Origin: Mesostigma viride
Lineage: Eukaryota > Streptophyta > Mesostigmatophyceae > Mesostigmatales > Mesostigmataceae
DNA: 64,000 bases
Assembly (NCBI GenBank): GCA_009746045.1
Contig: RPFO01000796.1
Coordinates: forward strand, 62,001 to 126,000
Direction of reading: 5' to 3'
Made by a program: the position numbers and the translations under genes. This document shows positions 25,401 through 36,263 of this stretch, piece by piece. Positions within the stretch are counted from its first letter, which is position 1. The number at the start of each line of letters is the position of its first letter. The notes under the pieces are model-generated. The model searched no databases. It was not told where the DNA came from and saw nothing but the letters and a program-made list of their open reading frames with translations.

Positions 25401-28400
25401 TTGTAAAGAGCTACTTGCCACCCATAACATTATTATCGCAGCGTCTTGTTATCGTAGCACCGCCGATGACATGATGGTGTAAGCTAGCCACCACCATCTA
25501 TGGCAGTCCTGCCATAGATCAGGGTGTAGGTCTTTCGTAACTGGGCTGGTGAGCCGGTTGTAAAACGGGACTTGGAGGTTCCACTCTGAGTCACAGCGGA
25601 AGTTTTAGAGGACCATTCCAGGTCACAACACGCAGAGCCGTTCCAGGCCAGGTGCTTTGTTCCGCGTCCAGAATCGGCATCAAAACCTGTTGGGCCCAAT
25701 AGCCTTCTGCAGTCGACTAATTCGTGGGGCGGGGCTGCTGGTGGCGAAACAAGGGTATGGCTTCATCGTCGGCAACTACTTCTGCCTCAGTGGGCCCAAC
25801 TCCAAGGGCCCAACTGCAGGTTTTCAAGGCCGATTCTAGACGCCAACTTACACACATGGACTGGAATGGGTCTGCGTGTTTTGACCTGGTATGGTCCTCT
25901 AAAAATTCTGCTGCTACTCAGGGTGGAACCTCCTAGTCCAATTTTTGACCCGGCTCACCATCCCATACACGAAATACCTACACCCTGATATATGGCAGGA
26001 CTGCCATACATGGTGGTGGCTAGCTTACGCCATCATGTAATTGACGGTGCTACAATAACAAGAGGATGCAATAATAATGTGATGGGTGGGAAGTAGCTCT
26101 TTACGAATGGAAATTAAGACCACTCATTTCGCAATCCCGCGGGCATGGTTCGTTAGGGCTCTTCAACGGGTACCTCCTCCACCTCCTTCTATGCCAGCTG
26201 CCACCCCCTTTCGGGATCTAGTGGCCCTATTCTGCCATTCCTTCCAGGATAACACTTGGTGTCTCTCGCCATTCCCTCACGGGATTGTGGTTCTACGTCT
26301 TCTACCACTCCTTCATCGGATAGTGGTAGCTCGACCACTGCCATTTCTTTCCGGGATAGTGGCACTCCCATTGTTATCTCTATTCAGAACCTGTAAATCA
26401 CTCCTCCTTCCCAGGATAGGGGTGGTGCCAATAGCCAGTAAATAATCCATCCTGGCGCTTGCTGTGGCCTAAGGTGACTTCTCGTTACTGTTCCAGGGGA
26501 CTGTGCCCGCGGGATTGAGAAATGCATGGTCTTAATTTCCAGTCGTAAAGAGCACATGCCAATCACATCATTGCAGTGTCGTGTTATCGTAGCACCGCCG
26601 ATGACATGACGGTGTAAGCTAGCCACCACCGTCTATGGCACTCCCGCCATAGATCATGGTGTAGGTCTTTCATAACTGCGCTGGTGATCCGGTTGTATAC
26701 GCACATTGAAGTGGCCTGAGCAGGTCAAGCATCTGTGGCACACCTTTGCGCGGGCACGCTTCGCTAGCTCGATTATGTCCCACCCAGCTGCATGCCCATC
26801 CATTACTCGCCCAACCCGGCGCTTCATATCCACCAAAGAGAGTCAAGACGGTGCATCTACAAATCCTCACAAGGCAACGCACCATCTCTACAAATCCGCA
26901 CAAGGCCACACACCAGCTTTCCTGTTGTGCTCCAGCTTTGCCATCCTCATCGCCACGCCCTACCATCTTTATGGCACCGTGCCATCGTTCCCAGATTTCT
27001 AAGCTTTCAGCCAGAATACTGATACTGTTGACTAAATTTGAACATCTGCATCCTCTGAACTATCTTCTCCATCATCATCCTCTTCATTAGTGCACTTTTA
27101 ATTATGAAGAGTTCCTAATTGAAAAATGGCGGTTTTATTCAAGAAATGTTATTTTGCACCTTGCTTTGTGAGGGGTTGTGATCGTACCTGCTACCTGCCT
27201 GTACTTACGAACTTCTGTGTACTTATAGGCACTCCAAGTGGCCAGTGATAAATCATTCGCAATATACTGTCGCGGTATACGCGGCCGCTATGTATGGTGT
27301 ATAATACGCTTAAAAGTGTAAAATAGACCATACGCAAAAGGTGTGCATTGTGTATAATACGCTAAATACGGTGTATAATATGTTGTATGATTTTTCATTG
27401 AATGTGACTCAAGCCATTCGCAGCTTCACTACGATAGTTAGGACCTGCTCTCTGGTGCATGCGTAGACAGCGTAGTAGCACTGACCCAGCGCAGCCAACT
27501 GATGCCTTCATTCAGCACCATGCATACCTCACGAGAGTAACCCAGGGTACTTGCAAGGGTTCATACATCGCTGGCTGCGTCGCAATGGCATGATGGTAGT
27601 ACCACACAGGAGCACATGACAATGTGCCTTCCTGCGTCCACTGGCCAGAAATGGCCTTACAACCTTGCCAGTGTCTAGGATTTCCATGTCCATCTAGTTT
27701 TTGTCTAGATCTGAGAACATTCTCACATAGAAGTTCAGAACTGAGCGCACTGGTGTTCTTACAAAATGCTGAACCAACAAAATTACAATGTATGTTGCTT
27801 GCTATGATAGAACATGCCATGTGCCCAAAAACGTGACAGAGACCAAGCCACCTAGTTAAGACTAGCCTCTTTCCTCTCCCGCCCACCCTCCCTGCAATTT
27901 ATAAGGGGGTAAGGCTAGTGTGTTGATGTGCAACAGGCGGCTGATTGTTTTTTCATTAGCATTGGCGGCCGGGGTATGGCCTGCCATTTATGTGTGCTGC
28001 ACACATTGTCGTAATAATTTGTTTGGTTACTATGGTGATCCATGTGTAGTAGGATAGATGCGCTGCCAGACCTGCTTGCTCCCTACCCAGCTGAATAGTC
28101 TCCGACTGCCGATGCTCGTCAGGTAGCTGGTTAGGTAGATGCTTTCCTTTTCACGTAACACACATTCTTTTTTTCAATTGGTTCATGTATAAACTACCTA
28201 AATATTATGTGTGAACTAACAGCCTACAATGGTCCTTCAATGTTCACTGTGATTGTTTGAGCAGGAATCTGCATCAAGGTCGAAGGCATTAACATTTGGA
28301 GAGGAGTAAGGATTGCGTACGACACTTGTGATCCGCCACCTGCCAAAATCAGGTCATGTGGCCGGAATTATGCAACCAGATACTACATGCGGGCAATTAT

Positions 28401-28506
28401 CTCGCCGATTGTCCTGGCCGTTTTTCTCTTTATTTTCATATTCGTCCCTTCATGCATGTGGTTTTGTAGCAGAAGGAGACAACGGCGATATAGGGATAAA
28501 GTCTAG
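14863..28506 (+). CDS. PhoD-like alkaline phosphatase/phosphodiesterase, 7 exons, 537 aa, secreted and membrane-anchored
   Basis: Metallophosphatase of the PhoD type, which hydrolyses phosphomonoesters or diesters with bound metals (family knowledge). Exons: 14863-15423, 16983-17125, 17857-17992, 20898-21127, 22160-22295, 24224-24389, 28265-28506; all introns GT-AG, phases consistent, stop TAG. Residues 1-42 are a signal peptide (hydrophobic WLLLGFLVSLYF, cleavage about ANA/LQ). About 43-165 is the PhoD N-terminal beta domain (LAWAGAVTDVSA, VTGLEPSTRYQYYF). The catalytic domain has HMGDLHYSD (193-201), IYDDHDFGPNDAD (235-247), ITDLRANRDRESDRD (290-304) and VAGDAHMLAFDDG (375-387). A C-terminal helix at about 501-525 (ISPIVLAVFLFIFIFVPSCM) followed by SRRRQRRYRDK predicts type I anchoring with a short basic tail. 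Such enzymes are typically induced by phosphate starvation in algae; no regulatory site was seen. Confidence 0.92.
16249..16645. repeat. Alternating 49-bp repeat (98-bp higher-order unit)
   Basis: Two 49-bp variants alternate strictly over about 8 copies. They share CACCCGCATGC and CCCTGTTCGTAATTGGTC and differ at GCCAAGTTGC versus ACCTAAGTGC. In PhoD-like intron 1. Confidence 0.95.
16983..17125 (+). CDS. PhoD-like exon 2
   Basis: 143 nt encoding ALMFIHMGDLHYSDIN to RSKPIAY, ending AT, which completes Ile with the next exon. GDLHY is a metal-site motif. Acceptor TGGCAG, donor GTGCGA. Confidence 0.9.
17857..17992 (+). CDS. PhoD-like exon 3
   Basis: 136 nt: (I)YDDHDFGPNDADKRAKS, then the helix EAYRAFVPHYPL, ending VYQ. 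It carries the DDHDF metal-binding signature. Acceptor TGCAG, donor GTGAGA. Confidence 0.95.
18756..19855. repeat. Heptamer arrays CCCTTTG / ACCTTTG / ACGTTTG
   Basis: One 7-bp phase continues through blocks of CCCTTTG (to about 18990), ACCTTTG (to about 19272), then ACGTTTG alternating with short ACCTTTG and CCCTTTG blocks, to 19855. In PhoD-like intron 3. Confidence 0.98.
19873..20508. repeat. CCCTTGT heptamer array, about 90 copies
   Basis: Almost perfect CCCTTGT tandem array, separated from the preceding heptamer array by about 20 bp of pyrimidine-rich sequence. Long open frames through it on both strands are artefacts of a 7-bp unit. Confidence 0.98.
20898..21127 (+). CDS. PhoD-like exon 4
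   Basis: 230 nt: SFEVGRVRIIITDLRANRD, then GAKTLLGTAQKAWFKDQL and WVSTVPWAG. LG..Q..W is a PhoD hallmark. Acceptor TTGCAG, donor GTGCGT. Confidence 0.95.
21608..21895. repeat. Dispersed GTAACTTAACGCGGG motif copies
   Basis: Two related blocks (21608-21660 and 21828-21895) each begin GCCGCCAA, then CTTGGCGT or CTCGGCGT, and repeat GTAACTTAACGC. Possibly remnants of a small mobile element in intron 4; origin unknown. Confidence 0.5.
22160..22295 (+). CDS. PhoD-like exon 5
   Basis: 136 nt: ELADVITAHALRGRMM, then IVAGDAHMLAFDDG and VLQAAAL. GDAHM is the distal metal-binding motif. Acceptor TTGCAG, donor GTGCGT. Confidence 0.95.
22340..22456. repeat. CA/TG microsatellite
   Basis: Imperfect ACAC then TG repeats with TGCATG interruptions, starting about 45 nt after the exon 5 donor. 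Confidence 0.95.
22678..22840. repeat. 55-bp tandem repeat, 3 copies
   Basis: Near-identical units beginning TCATCTGTGCCTATTGGGCT and ending GATCATTGCCTAC, in intron 5. Confidence 0.95.
24044..24210. repeat. CATGGGG heptamer array
   Basis: About 23 copies of GGGGCAT, ending 13 nt upstream of the exon 6 acceptor. Sense strand is G-rich, opposite to the other intron arrays. Confidence 0.97.
24224..24389 (+). CDS. PhoD-like exon 6
   Basis: 166 nt: DKLGSCKGGPYSHGIYQ to YGKISIVDFGGDVRNH. Acceptor ATCAG lies only about 13 nt after the end of the CATGGGG array, with almost no pyrimidine tract. Donor GTGGGT. Confidence 0.88.
24640..24735. repeat. CTT/TTTTC and ATT microsatellites
   Basis: Pyrimidine-rich CTT/TTTTTC tract followed by (ATT)n with one slip, in PhoD-like intron 6. 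Confidence 0.9.
25359..26148. mobile_element. Foldback/long-TIR element in PhoD-like intron 6
   Basis: Inverted arms of about 300 bp (25359-25650 and about 25850-26148, diverged) enclose a 200-bp loop. The arms start at CTATGCCCGCGGGAT on the left and end at ATCCCGCGGGCATGG on the right, and both carry GCTAGCCACCACC or its complement and an internal hairpin at CTATGGCAGTCCTGCCATAG. No transposase. Class uncertain. Confidence 0.7.
26190..26430. repeat. Degenerate ~40-bp repeat
   Basis: Diverged copies around CCATTCCTTCCxGGGATxGTGG separated by about 40 bp, between the foldback element and its solo copy. Confidence 0.5.
26454..26698 (+). mobile_element. Solo arm copy of the foldback element
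   Basis: Direct copy (about 85 to 90 percent by eye) of the left arm and its outer flank at 25313-25560, including CGCGGGAT, GCTAGCCACCACCGTC and GTGTAGGTCTTTC. Confidence 0.7.
27260..27390. repeat. Short GTGTATAATACGCT repeats
   Basis: Three imperfect copies of GTGTATAATACGCT or GTGTATAATATG in AT-rich intron sequence. No function evident. Confidence 0.5.
28265..28506 (+). CDS. PhoD-like exon 7 with membrane anchor
   Basis: Joins to give GICIKVEGINIW, a Cys-rich stretch, then the hydrophobic helix and basic tail before TAG. The exon follows a 3.9-kb intron. Confidence 0.88.
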
Positions 28507-28576
28507 AAAGAATTTTTTGCGATGGACTCACGTATCGTTCAAGAGGTGTTTCAAGAGTTAATGTGTACTACTATGA

Positions 28577-28581
28577 TGTAA
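28577..28581 (+). terminator. Possible TGTAA poly(A) signal
   Basis: TGTAA 71 nt after the PhoD-like stop; TGTAA is the usual chlorophyte polyadenylation signal. LINE copy D begins about 12 nt later. The pentamer is common, so support is weak. Confidence 0.35.
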
Positions 28582-28592
28582 AGTTACTGCAT

Positions 28593-30250
28593 TCACCTGA
28601 CCAGCTCCCCGCCCCGGTGATTAAAAGTTGGCAGCGCTCACGGGGTTCCTACTTGACGTCTGCAACTGGATCCTACTCGCCGACGCGCCACCGATTCCTG
28701 AGTGGTAACACAACTATTGTATTATGTTGTACAAAAACAAAGGTTCCCCCAACGACCCTGCTAACTAGTTACCGAGGAACTCGTATGCATCCAGAGCGCC
28801 GCGCTCAAACTTTTTATGCGCATGAGATCTCCTCAACCGCCTTCGTTCTGCTCTCGACCATCACCTCGGGGAAAGTCAAATGGGCTTCCGTCCTGGGCGC
28901 AACACCATTATGGCCATCTTACGAATTCGTCGCATCACTCGCGTGCCATCTCTTCAAGGAGATCGCGCTCGTGCAGCCTGCACGGTGAGTTTTCCGCCAT
29001 CCTGGTATTCGTCGACTTCATGGCAAATTTGATTCTGTCCGCTGGGACGCTCTATGGGCCGTCCTTGATCGCGCTCCCGTACCCGCCACCCCCCTGATTG
29101 GTGATCGAGGGGTCGATCGACCACCTGTGTGCACACTCAACAAGGCATTACCCCGGCCGCCATATCCACTGCAGACAGGCGTCTGGCAAGGCTGTGTCCT
29201 GTCACCGTACCTGTTCATTATTGTCATGTGGATTATGTTATGCGTCAGGCATGTGCCCGCTTTGCTAGCATCGCTGACCGCGAACCTGGCCTAGTGATTC
29301 AGAATGAGACCGGAGAAGGGGGGCAGACCAACACGCAGAATTCAATACTCACCGAGCTGATTTATGTCGACGGGCACCACGCTCATCGAGCTAGCAGCCG
29401 GTGTCTGCCCAGCTTTGGCTGTACTGCTTGGCGCCCGAGGCTCGTGTGCACAGTCGGTCTATAAATCATCCCCACATCCGAGGCCTTGGCCCTCGGCCTG
29501 GCAGGACCTCCGCCCGAGCTTCACCAGTTAGACGACACGAAGGTAAACTCTATACCTCGCTTCCGGCTGCTTCAAGCTGCCCCGGCAGTTGGCTTCCCGC
29601 GACTGCAAGACGACGCGAACACCCGGATTGGCCAGCCTGGCCTGGGCGCAGCTCCCCGAGCACTGCCGCTGGTGAAGCAGCCCCGCCCTGCCCCGGATTG
29701 TCAAGCGCGACCTGTTCAAGGTTGTCATTCTGACAATATCCTGACCTACGGCGCCGAGGCGTGGACGGTGACGTGCAGGAGCTGGAGAAAGGAAGTCCTC
29801 ATCTCCATCACCAAGATGCTGCGCAAGGCGCTTAATATGTTATTCAGTTTGCATATCAGTATATGAGAATTTGTACGCTGATGCACCATATGTTTCCCAC
29901 AAATTATTCAGTTAGGCATCTGGCGCCTGGGCCTATCAGGGCACAGCTGGCCGGCACAGATCACGTAGACACATCCGACAGACTAGCTAGCTGGCCGGCA
30001 CCAAGCCCGTCACGGCGCAGCCTGGGCGATTTGTCCTTGTAAACGTGCATGCATGGCATGCCCTATAGGCGGCGCGGGTCGGCCGGGCCGCCCTCAGTTG
30101 ACTTTCCGCGATAGGTTCGGCAATTGGACATGTGCTACCCTAGACGGGACGGGCGCTCACGCCCCGGGGGAGCCCCCTGGTTTACAAGTCTGTAATACTG
30201 TTTTGGCCGTCTTCGCTGCACGCGCCGGCTTGTGGAGGAAGTGCGGCGGC
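28593..30250 (+). pseudogene. LINE copy D: reverse transcriptase remnant
   Basis: Non-LTR retrotransposon fragment parallel to 46560-47800: shared DQLPAPVIK, GFLLDVCNRI-like, FVDF..FDSV, TGVWQGCVLSPYLFI, then GRPGRPQLTFRDRF near 30080. Many frameshifts; the catalytic YADD box has become YVDG (LIYVDGHH, about 29360). It lacks the endonuclease half. It starts about 85 bp after the PhoD-like stop codon, so it probably inserted next to that gene's 3' end. Confidence 0.85.
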
Positions 30251-33200
30251 TGAGCCTGGGTGGGCCGAGTACCCATGTCCACTTGGTCTTCGTGAATTAT
30301 ATGTCAAGGGTTACACATAGTGGTACCAATAAAGCAACGGGCTTAGCCGAGCTATGGCTGCCGCGAATGCTCATAACTTTTGACTACGGCCATGAAATTT
30401 CGTCAGGTTGGTTGCATTCAACTCGTCTTTTGATGACGAACACGCTGATCTAATTTTCTGCAGCTATCGCCTCCGGTTTCGTACGCTATGGACATCCCAG
30501 CAGATATCGATCTTTTTCGGCTCAATATGGCGGCATCCCGCACGTGACCAGTGCGCCGGCCCGTGCGCCCCCGATCGACATCGTATAGGTTATAATTTGA
30601 ACGAAGATATGGAGGCCCCCGCACCGCCATTCAGCTCCTGTCGCCGAATCCTTTGATACCAAAATCGCTGAAAACAAAACTGCAAACGACACGTCCGCAG
30701 AGAACGACTCTAATAAGCGACCCAAGCATTCGGAAGCGGCTCCAATGGCCGGCTCAGCATGAATCTTCCTAGGTATGCCAGAACCGGCCCTTCCCGCATC
30801 AGGTTCTACACGCCAGGACGTACAGCGTTTGCATGAGCCAGTGGACGACATGCATCGCTAGCTGCCTTGCTCGCCCTCAGCGACGCCGACGTGCTGCGCG
30901 TGCTTATCGAGCTCCGTAACGAACACGAGTCACGACGCCCTTGCCGAATTTAGCAAACCTCGCAGTGGCCGGGTTATGGCGGCTCCTTTGGATGAATGGC
31001 CTCTGTGGTCACCTGAACAGTGCCGACTTGCACGTATTATTTCGTGCTGCCCTGCACTCGTCGAGCTGCCGATGCCGGTCATCGCCAGGCCAGCCCCAAT
31101 GAACGGACGATCGATGCTACCGTGCTGTTGCAGAGCCTAACGCAGTCTCTCACGACCGTGCAATGCGACCTCAAGGCCATGGCGGACTTGTCTGCTGCTA
31201 CGTCGGCTTCCTTGCTGGCGCTGAAGACAACCATGGCCGCCCCCCCCCCCAAAGCAAACCTCGTTCGCCGACGTTACCAGCAAGAACCTGACCGCCATTG
31301 TCCAGAAGCTGTCGCAAAGTCCGCTGCTACATACCGCTGCTGTCTCGCAGAATGTGGCACAACAGAGACAACGCAATAATAATCGTCATCAAGAACTTTT
31401 GGGTCGGCAAGCACGCAAACAAGACTGCATGCATGCGCACTTGCCGAGGAGCTGCGCGACCCGGAGTTCCTGGGGGTGATGCTGGGTGCAGCGCTCATGC
31501 ATGCAGCAACAGCGTTGTTTTTGAAAAAGCCATTCGGCTCAGGCCTGGCCCGCTGGGCCTTGCATGGTCGTCGTCACCATGGCATCCATGCATGATAAAC
31601 GATGTCAGTGTGCTGGGAGCGCGTCGCCTGCTACTGTACAGACCACCCTCCTCTTCAGCCTCGGCGACGACTACACGCCTGCCCAGCTGAAGGCAAGGAG
31701 CCAGGAGCGCGGTGTGGAACAGCCCCGGCGTCCAGGCGGCCCGGGAGCAGCAGAGGCACCGGGACTACAATTAAGCGGCCGTGCACTGAGGTGTGTCAGA
31801 CTGCTCCAGGATGGCACCTTTGGAGCATTCTTTAATTAATGGTGCTCCTATATCCGCACCATGCATGCAGCCTCACAGAGTCTCGTGGCACAAAGCGTCC
31901 GGCCTGCCTCAGAAGACGGTTCCGGATAGGTAGGACAACCTCGGCGGCTCGCGGCTGTAAACAGGCTTCAGGGACAGCCCTTTAATTAAACAGTCCACGG
32001 ACAGATCCATGCACCTCGGCATGCATCGACCTCATCGAGTGATACACATTGGTGGTGCCGGTGTTTCTGCATGGCTAAAACGACAGCTCCGTCAGCAGTA
32101 AGATTCGCAGCACACAACGCACACTAGATTAATTATCCACGCCTCTGCGTTCATTGCGCAATCACCCCCGAATATATAGCCAGAGCAGGCGGCAGCCGGG
32201 CTCGCATCCGGCTCCGCCTGCAGGAGGACAATTGCTCGACATGCGATGACAAGCACTACTATAATTCCATCCATCTCCATCCCCTCAGTTCGTTCCATCC
32301 CCATCCATATCCCCGGCCATCTTCCGCTGCATCCACCCCAATAGCTCTCTCCTGATCCGTCCTCGTGATCCCGGCCCTGTTGGGCCAGCAGGCATCCAGT
32401 TGGCCCTTCACTACGAAACTTCTTCTTGGGCCCTATGAAACTCCAGGATCGACCTTCAAGTACCTTCGCCAGGCACAGCAACGGGAGGCCACCGACCGCG
32501 CTCGCCGCGACTGTCGGGTGGTGCTGCGTCGCTTCCCGCCTTCCCCCAGAAGCTGAGGAGGTGAGACGTCAACCACCCTTGCTGACGAGCTCAATTAAGG
32601 ACCAGCTCCTTACCCTCATCATGGGCCTGGCTGGTAGGTGAGCTAGGTAGAACTGCGTGGGTGCCACCGCCTTCCCCACTCACCACGGGACAAGGCTGCC
32701 AGCTCTCCCCCCAGTCCTGCTTACCTTCCCCTCCCCTGAGGACAAGCATGCAGCGGTTCCTTTCTCGTCGTTGAAGAGGTTGCACGACCTCACCTGGACG
32801 CTGGACGACGACCTGACCCCCGCTCAGCAGCATGCAGCAGCGACGCGACCCAGTGACAGTGGCCGGAATACAGGTTTCCGCCACAAGCAGGAGTCACCCC
32901 GAGAAGCCCATTGAAGGCGTTCTGGAGCGGCCGGGGCGGGGACGTACCTGATGATCAACCACAAGATGTGGACGCCCCCTGCGGGCTAGAATAGCCCTGT
33001 ATAGCTGGTATTATTGGTAGTCACTGTGGCCGCCATGGCAGCCATGCCTAGAATGTTTGCCTAGCTGTGCCACCATACCAGTTAAATAAGTCATGCACGT
33101 GCACCGGTAACCGACACGGTACACCACAAGCCATAGCCTTAGCTTAGCCCTTGTTGTACATGCAGCCATGCTACGCCCTGCATGGCTATGATCGGATTAC

Positions 33201-33930
33201 TTGCCCACGCTCCTTGATTGTTATCATTGATATGCTCACATGGGTCTTACAGTATTGCACCCACAGAACTTGCCCGATCGTCTATCGTGTCCGATTGCAG
33301 CTGACATGCATGGCATGCCTCTGGCATGAAGGAGAAAGGGGTCTCTGCCCTTTCTTCCTGTAATTGTGCACATACAGGGATTAAAAGCACTTCGGTGCTC
33401 CGTGACTCCCCACCATGCATCCATGAACTGGAGCACGAGTTTAATTAATTTATTAATGGGTTGGCCCTTCAGCTACTTTCAACGTACGCACATCATGCAG
33501 TGCTAGCAGACAGCACCCATAGCTACTGGGTAGAGGAGCTTGTTGCCGGCTGCTGCATTGCGAAATGTATGTGTGTCTATTCTAGGCGTTCAAGAGTATA
33601 TCGTCGCACGGCACCTGCCCCCTGGCACGGTGCTCGAACTGAACGCCTAGCAGGCGGTTGGCGTTTTTACTGACTTTGCTGGTAGTGGGACGCCAGGTCA
33701 AGCCGTGGCGTTGGCCTTTTGTGTTCGCCGCTGGCACTGAGCTGCCAGCCTCAGCACGTTTCTAACCCCAGGCCTTATTATAAGGCGTGGGGTTTATAAT
33801 AAGCTCCGTTGAGGGGCAGTCGAAGCACCATGCACCTCACGGTTGGGGTGCCGGTTATGCACCCCATTATTAGCGGTTTGCCACAGCTGGTATACGCAAG
33901 CATGCAGTTCTTTGCGGACTTGCATATGCT
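30251..33930. other. TE-derived or unassigned DNA; possible LINE ORF1 remnants
   Basis: No intact gene. Pieces at 31020-31540 (a helical stretch with LLQSLTQSLTTVQCDLKAM, later ELRDPEFLGVMLGAALMHAA) and 32440-32910 (FKYLRQAQQREA; WTLDDDLTPAQQHAA) resemble ORF1-like proteins of L1-type LINEs, by recalled motif only. GCATGC, TTAATTAA and CTAG palindromes are frequent. Confidence 0.35.
33361..33446 (-). repeat. Inverted copy of sequence at 44797-44910
   Basis: The complement contains CACGGAGCACCGAAGTGCTT and TTAATCCCTGTATGTGCAC. The same text occurs in the opposite orientation at 44797-44910, about 11.4 kb away. Probably the end of an unidentified element. Confidence 0.7.
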
Positions 33931-33934
33931 AGAG

Positions 33935-35938
33935 GGGGCACCCCGGCCCGCCACTTCTTGGTTATGCTGCTTGACGCCAACGCCATGCTCCCCGTGGGCA
34001 CCTACTGCACTGGCAGTCGCTTTGCGCCGGCCGGCACGGCTGCTAACGACAACACCTCCTTGTTTTCTGCCTTTTTGCGGCCGGGATATAGCCGGCGGGA
34101 TGCCGGTTGCTGTCAACACTCAACTACTCTATACTGCACTTCCAACGTCCCTCACAAGACTAATTGGTCGCCGGGGCCCTAACCATGCCGTCAGGCCTGT
34201 CTGCATGGACTGTACGTGGTGGTACACTGAGCAGCCCGGCAGCTAGCTAGGTGCGCTTCGGTTCTGGATACCCGAGTGTTCGACCCACCCACGGGGTGCT
34301 CTGACCACTGCATGCATGGACCGTTGCATCATTGGTGCGTGTGACTTGATTCGGCTACGGTTCCCGCGGCCCCGGCAAGCGCCGCGCCCAACAAGTGGTC
34401 CGTCCTGACTGAACTGCGCTACGCCCGGTCCGTGCATGGGGATCCTGATCATAAGGACTGGACGGACGCCAACCACGATCGGAACAAGTGCCAGCCGGCA
34501 GGCCTACCTGGAGGCGCTGGGGGCCCAGGCGGACCGTCCGCCTGGGCCCCCAGCGCCTCCAGCCTCCAGGTACGCCTGCCGGCACTTGGCGACGGTCGAC
34601 GCGCTGGCCCACTGGCGGTGCTCCCATGCAACGTACGCTGCCATTTTTGCGGGCTTTGCATGCGGCCCGCGCACCCTGTTGCTGGCGGCCCGGCACCTGC
34701 CGGCTGCATGCCCCGCGCCGCCGACCCGGCCCGCTCTACCTTCAGGAACCCAAGGTCCTGGCCGCCCGGCACTGCCTCTTAAGTGTAACCGGGACCCGCT
34801 GCTGAAACCGGTGCTCATGCAAGGCCGCCCTTGAGGAGGCCTATGCACACGCGCAGGACGCAGAAGCGGCCACGTGCATCGCGGATGCCCAGGCCTGCCA
34901 AGCTAGCTCGCAACCGCGACAATTAAGGAAATGTGGTACCACCTCCGACGACCGGCTCGAGGTGGGCGGCGGCAGCGCACCCCGGTGCATGGAGCACACG
35001 GCCGGCCGGACGGCGAGGCGCCGGTATAAGCCTTGATGACCGCTGCATGGTTGGCCCACAATGTTTCCTTGACAGGTGGGGCTCGCGCCCCCCGGCCCGG
35101 CCCGCCGCTTCACCCCGCGCGGACGGCCGCCCGTCTCAGTGTTGCTGGACCCCGGCCACCGTCGCCTGCGCCACCCTCCTCGGTCGCGGACTACCAAGTC
35201 CCCGCCTTGAAGGAGGGCTGCCTAATTGCCACCAACGACGACGTCCACCTCTTTACTTTGGAGTATCCAATTGGACGGCGCCCTTCATCGCTTGCAGTAC
35301 CACGCGCGGCGGTCGGTGCATGCCGACTATATACCCGTTTCGGCTGTCAGAGCTGCTGAAGACCCCTGACAGGGAGCTTCTGCTGGCGTTCTGCAATCGT
35401 GTTCTGCTCTCTGATGAGCCTCCGCCTGCTGAGTGGCCGGCAGACGGCTATTATATCCCGCGAGTCATGCCGTACAAGAAGAAGCTCAGTGGCTCTGCTG
35501 CTGACCCCAGTAACTACCGGGGTGTCGCCTCCAGAGCGCCGTGCGCTGAACTATAGGTCTATCTATATCGATCATACGCATGACTGCTGCACGGGCGCTC
35601 CGCGCCGCGCTGGACCCACACCTACTAGGTGAGTCTCAGATGGGTTTCCGTCGTGGCCGTAACACTGTCACATGGCTGTTGATTTCGGTAGCGTGTCCGA
35701 CGGTTGAATCATGGTGGAGGAGGTGCGTCGCATTTGCCCTGATGGTCTTCATTTTTGTCGACTATATCAAGGCTTTCGACACGGTCCTCTGGCCGGAGGC
35801 TCGATCTTTGGGCCATCCTAGCTCTGGATGGTGTGCCCCCAGCATTTATTGCTGCCATTCGCCGGCTGTATGAGGGCTCACAGGCATGCAGTGTATAGTG
35901 CAGGACTGTGGAAGCCGGCACCACCCCACCATTCCCCC
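33935..35938 (+). pseudogene. LINE copy A, part 1: endonuclease and start of reverse transcriptase
   Basis: Degenerate APE-type endonuclease (VMLLDANAMLPVGTYC at 33960) followed by a broken linker and RT fingers: LLAFCNRVLLSDEPPPAEW (35370), PSNYRGV (35508), LLGESQMGFRRGRN (35623), FIFVDYIKAFDTVLW (35750). Part 1 stops exactly at the TTAA of the piggyBac-like insertion and resumes at 39133. Multiple frameshifts and an inverted duplication (34485-34588) disable it. Confidence 0.8.
34485..34588. repeat. Inverted duplication (hairpin) inside LINE A
   Basis: Two arms of about 48 bp face each other around GGCGGACCGTCCGCC, each carrying GGCGCTGGGGGCCCAGGCGG or its complement. The arms differ by one 6-bp and one 4-bp indel and one substitution. 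Confidence 0.9.
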
Positions 35939-36263
35939 TTAACCCCTAAACCGTCCTCGTGCCGATTTTCGACTGCGAGTTTTTCTCATGCCTCACATTC
36001 GGCATGAGTTTGTGCGCCCTGTAGGGATTTGGCGGGAAGGTTTTGGCGGGAACCAACTAGACCACCGAAAAGATCTAGATTCACTCTACTATCCGTAGGA
36101 CACTTGTCTGACCGTATTTGACCACTGTATCAGGGTGGAAACCCTGGTCAAAGTCAACAGGGTACCCTGGTGCATGCAGGTTTGGGCGGTTTGACAAAAA
36201 AAATTGACAAAAACGTACGAAAACGAAGGATGCGAAAAAAGGGGGAGCGCGGACATAGACATG

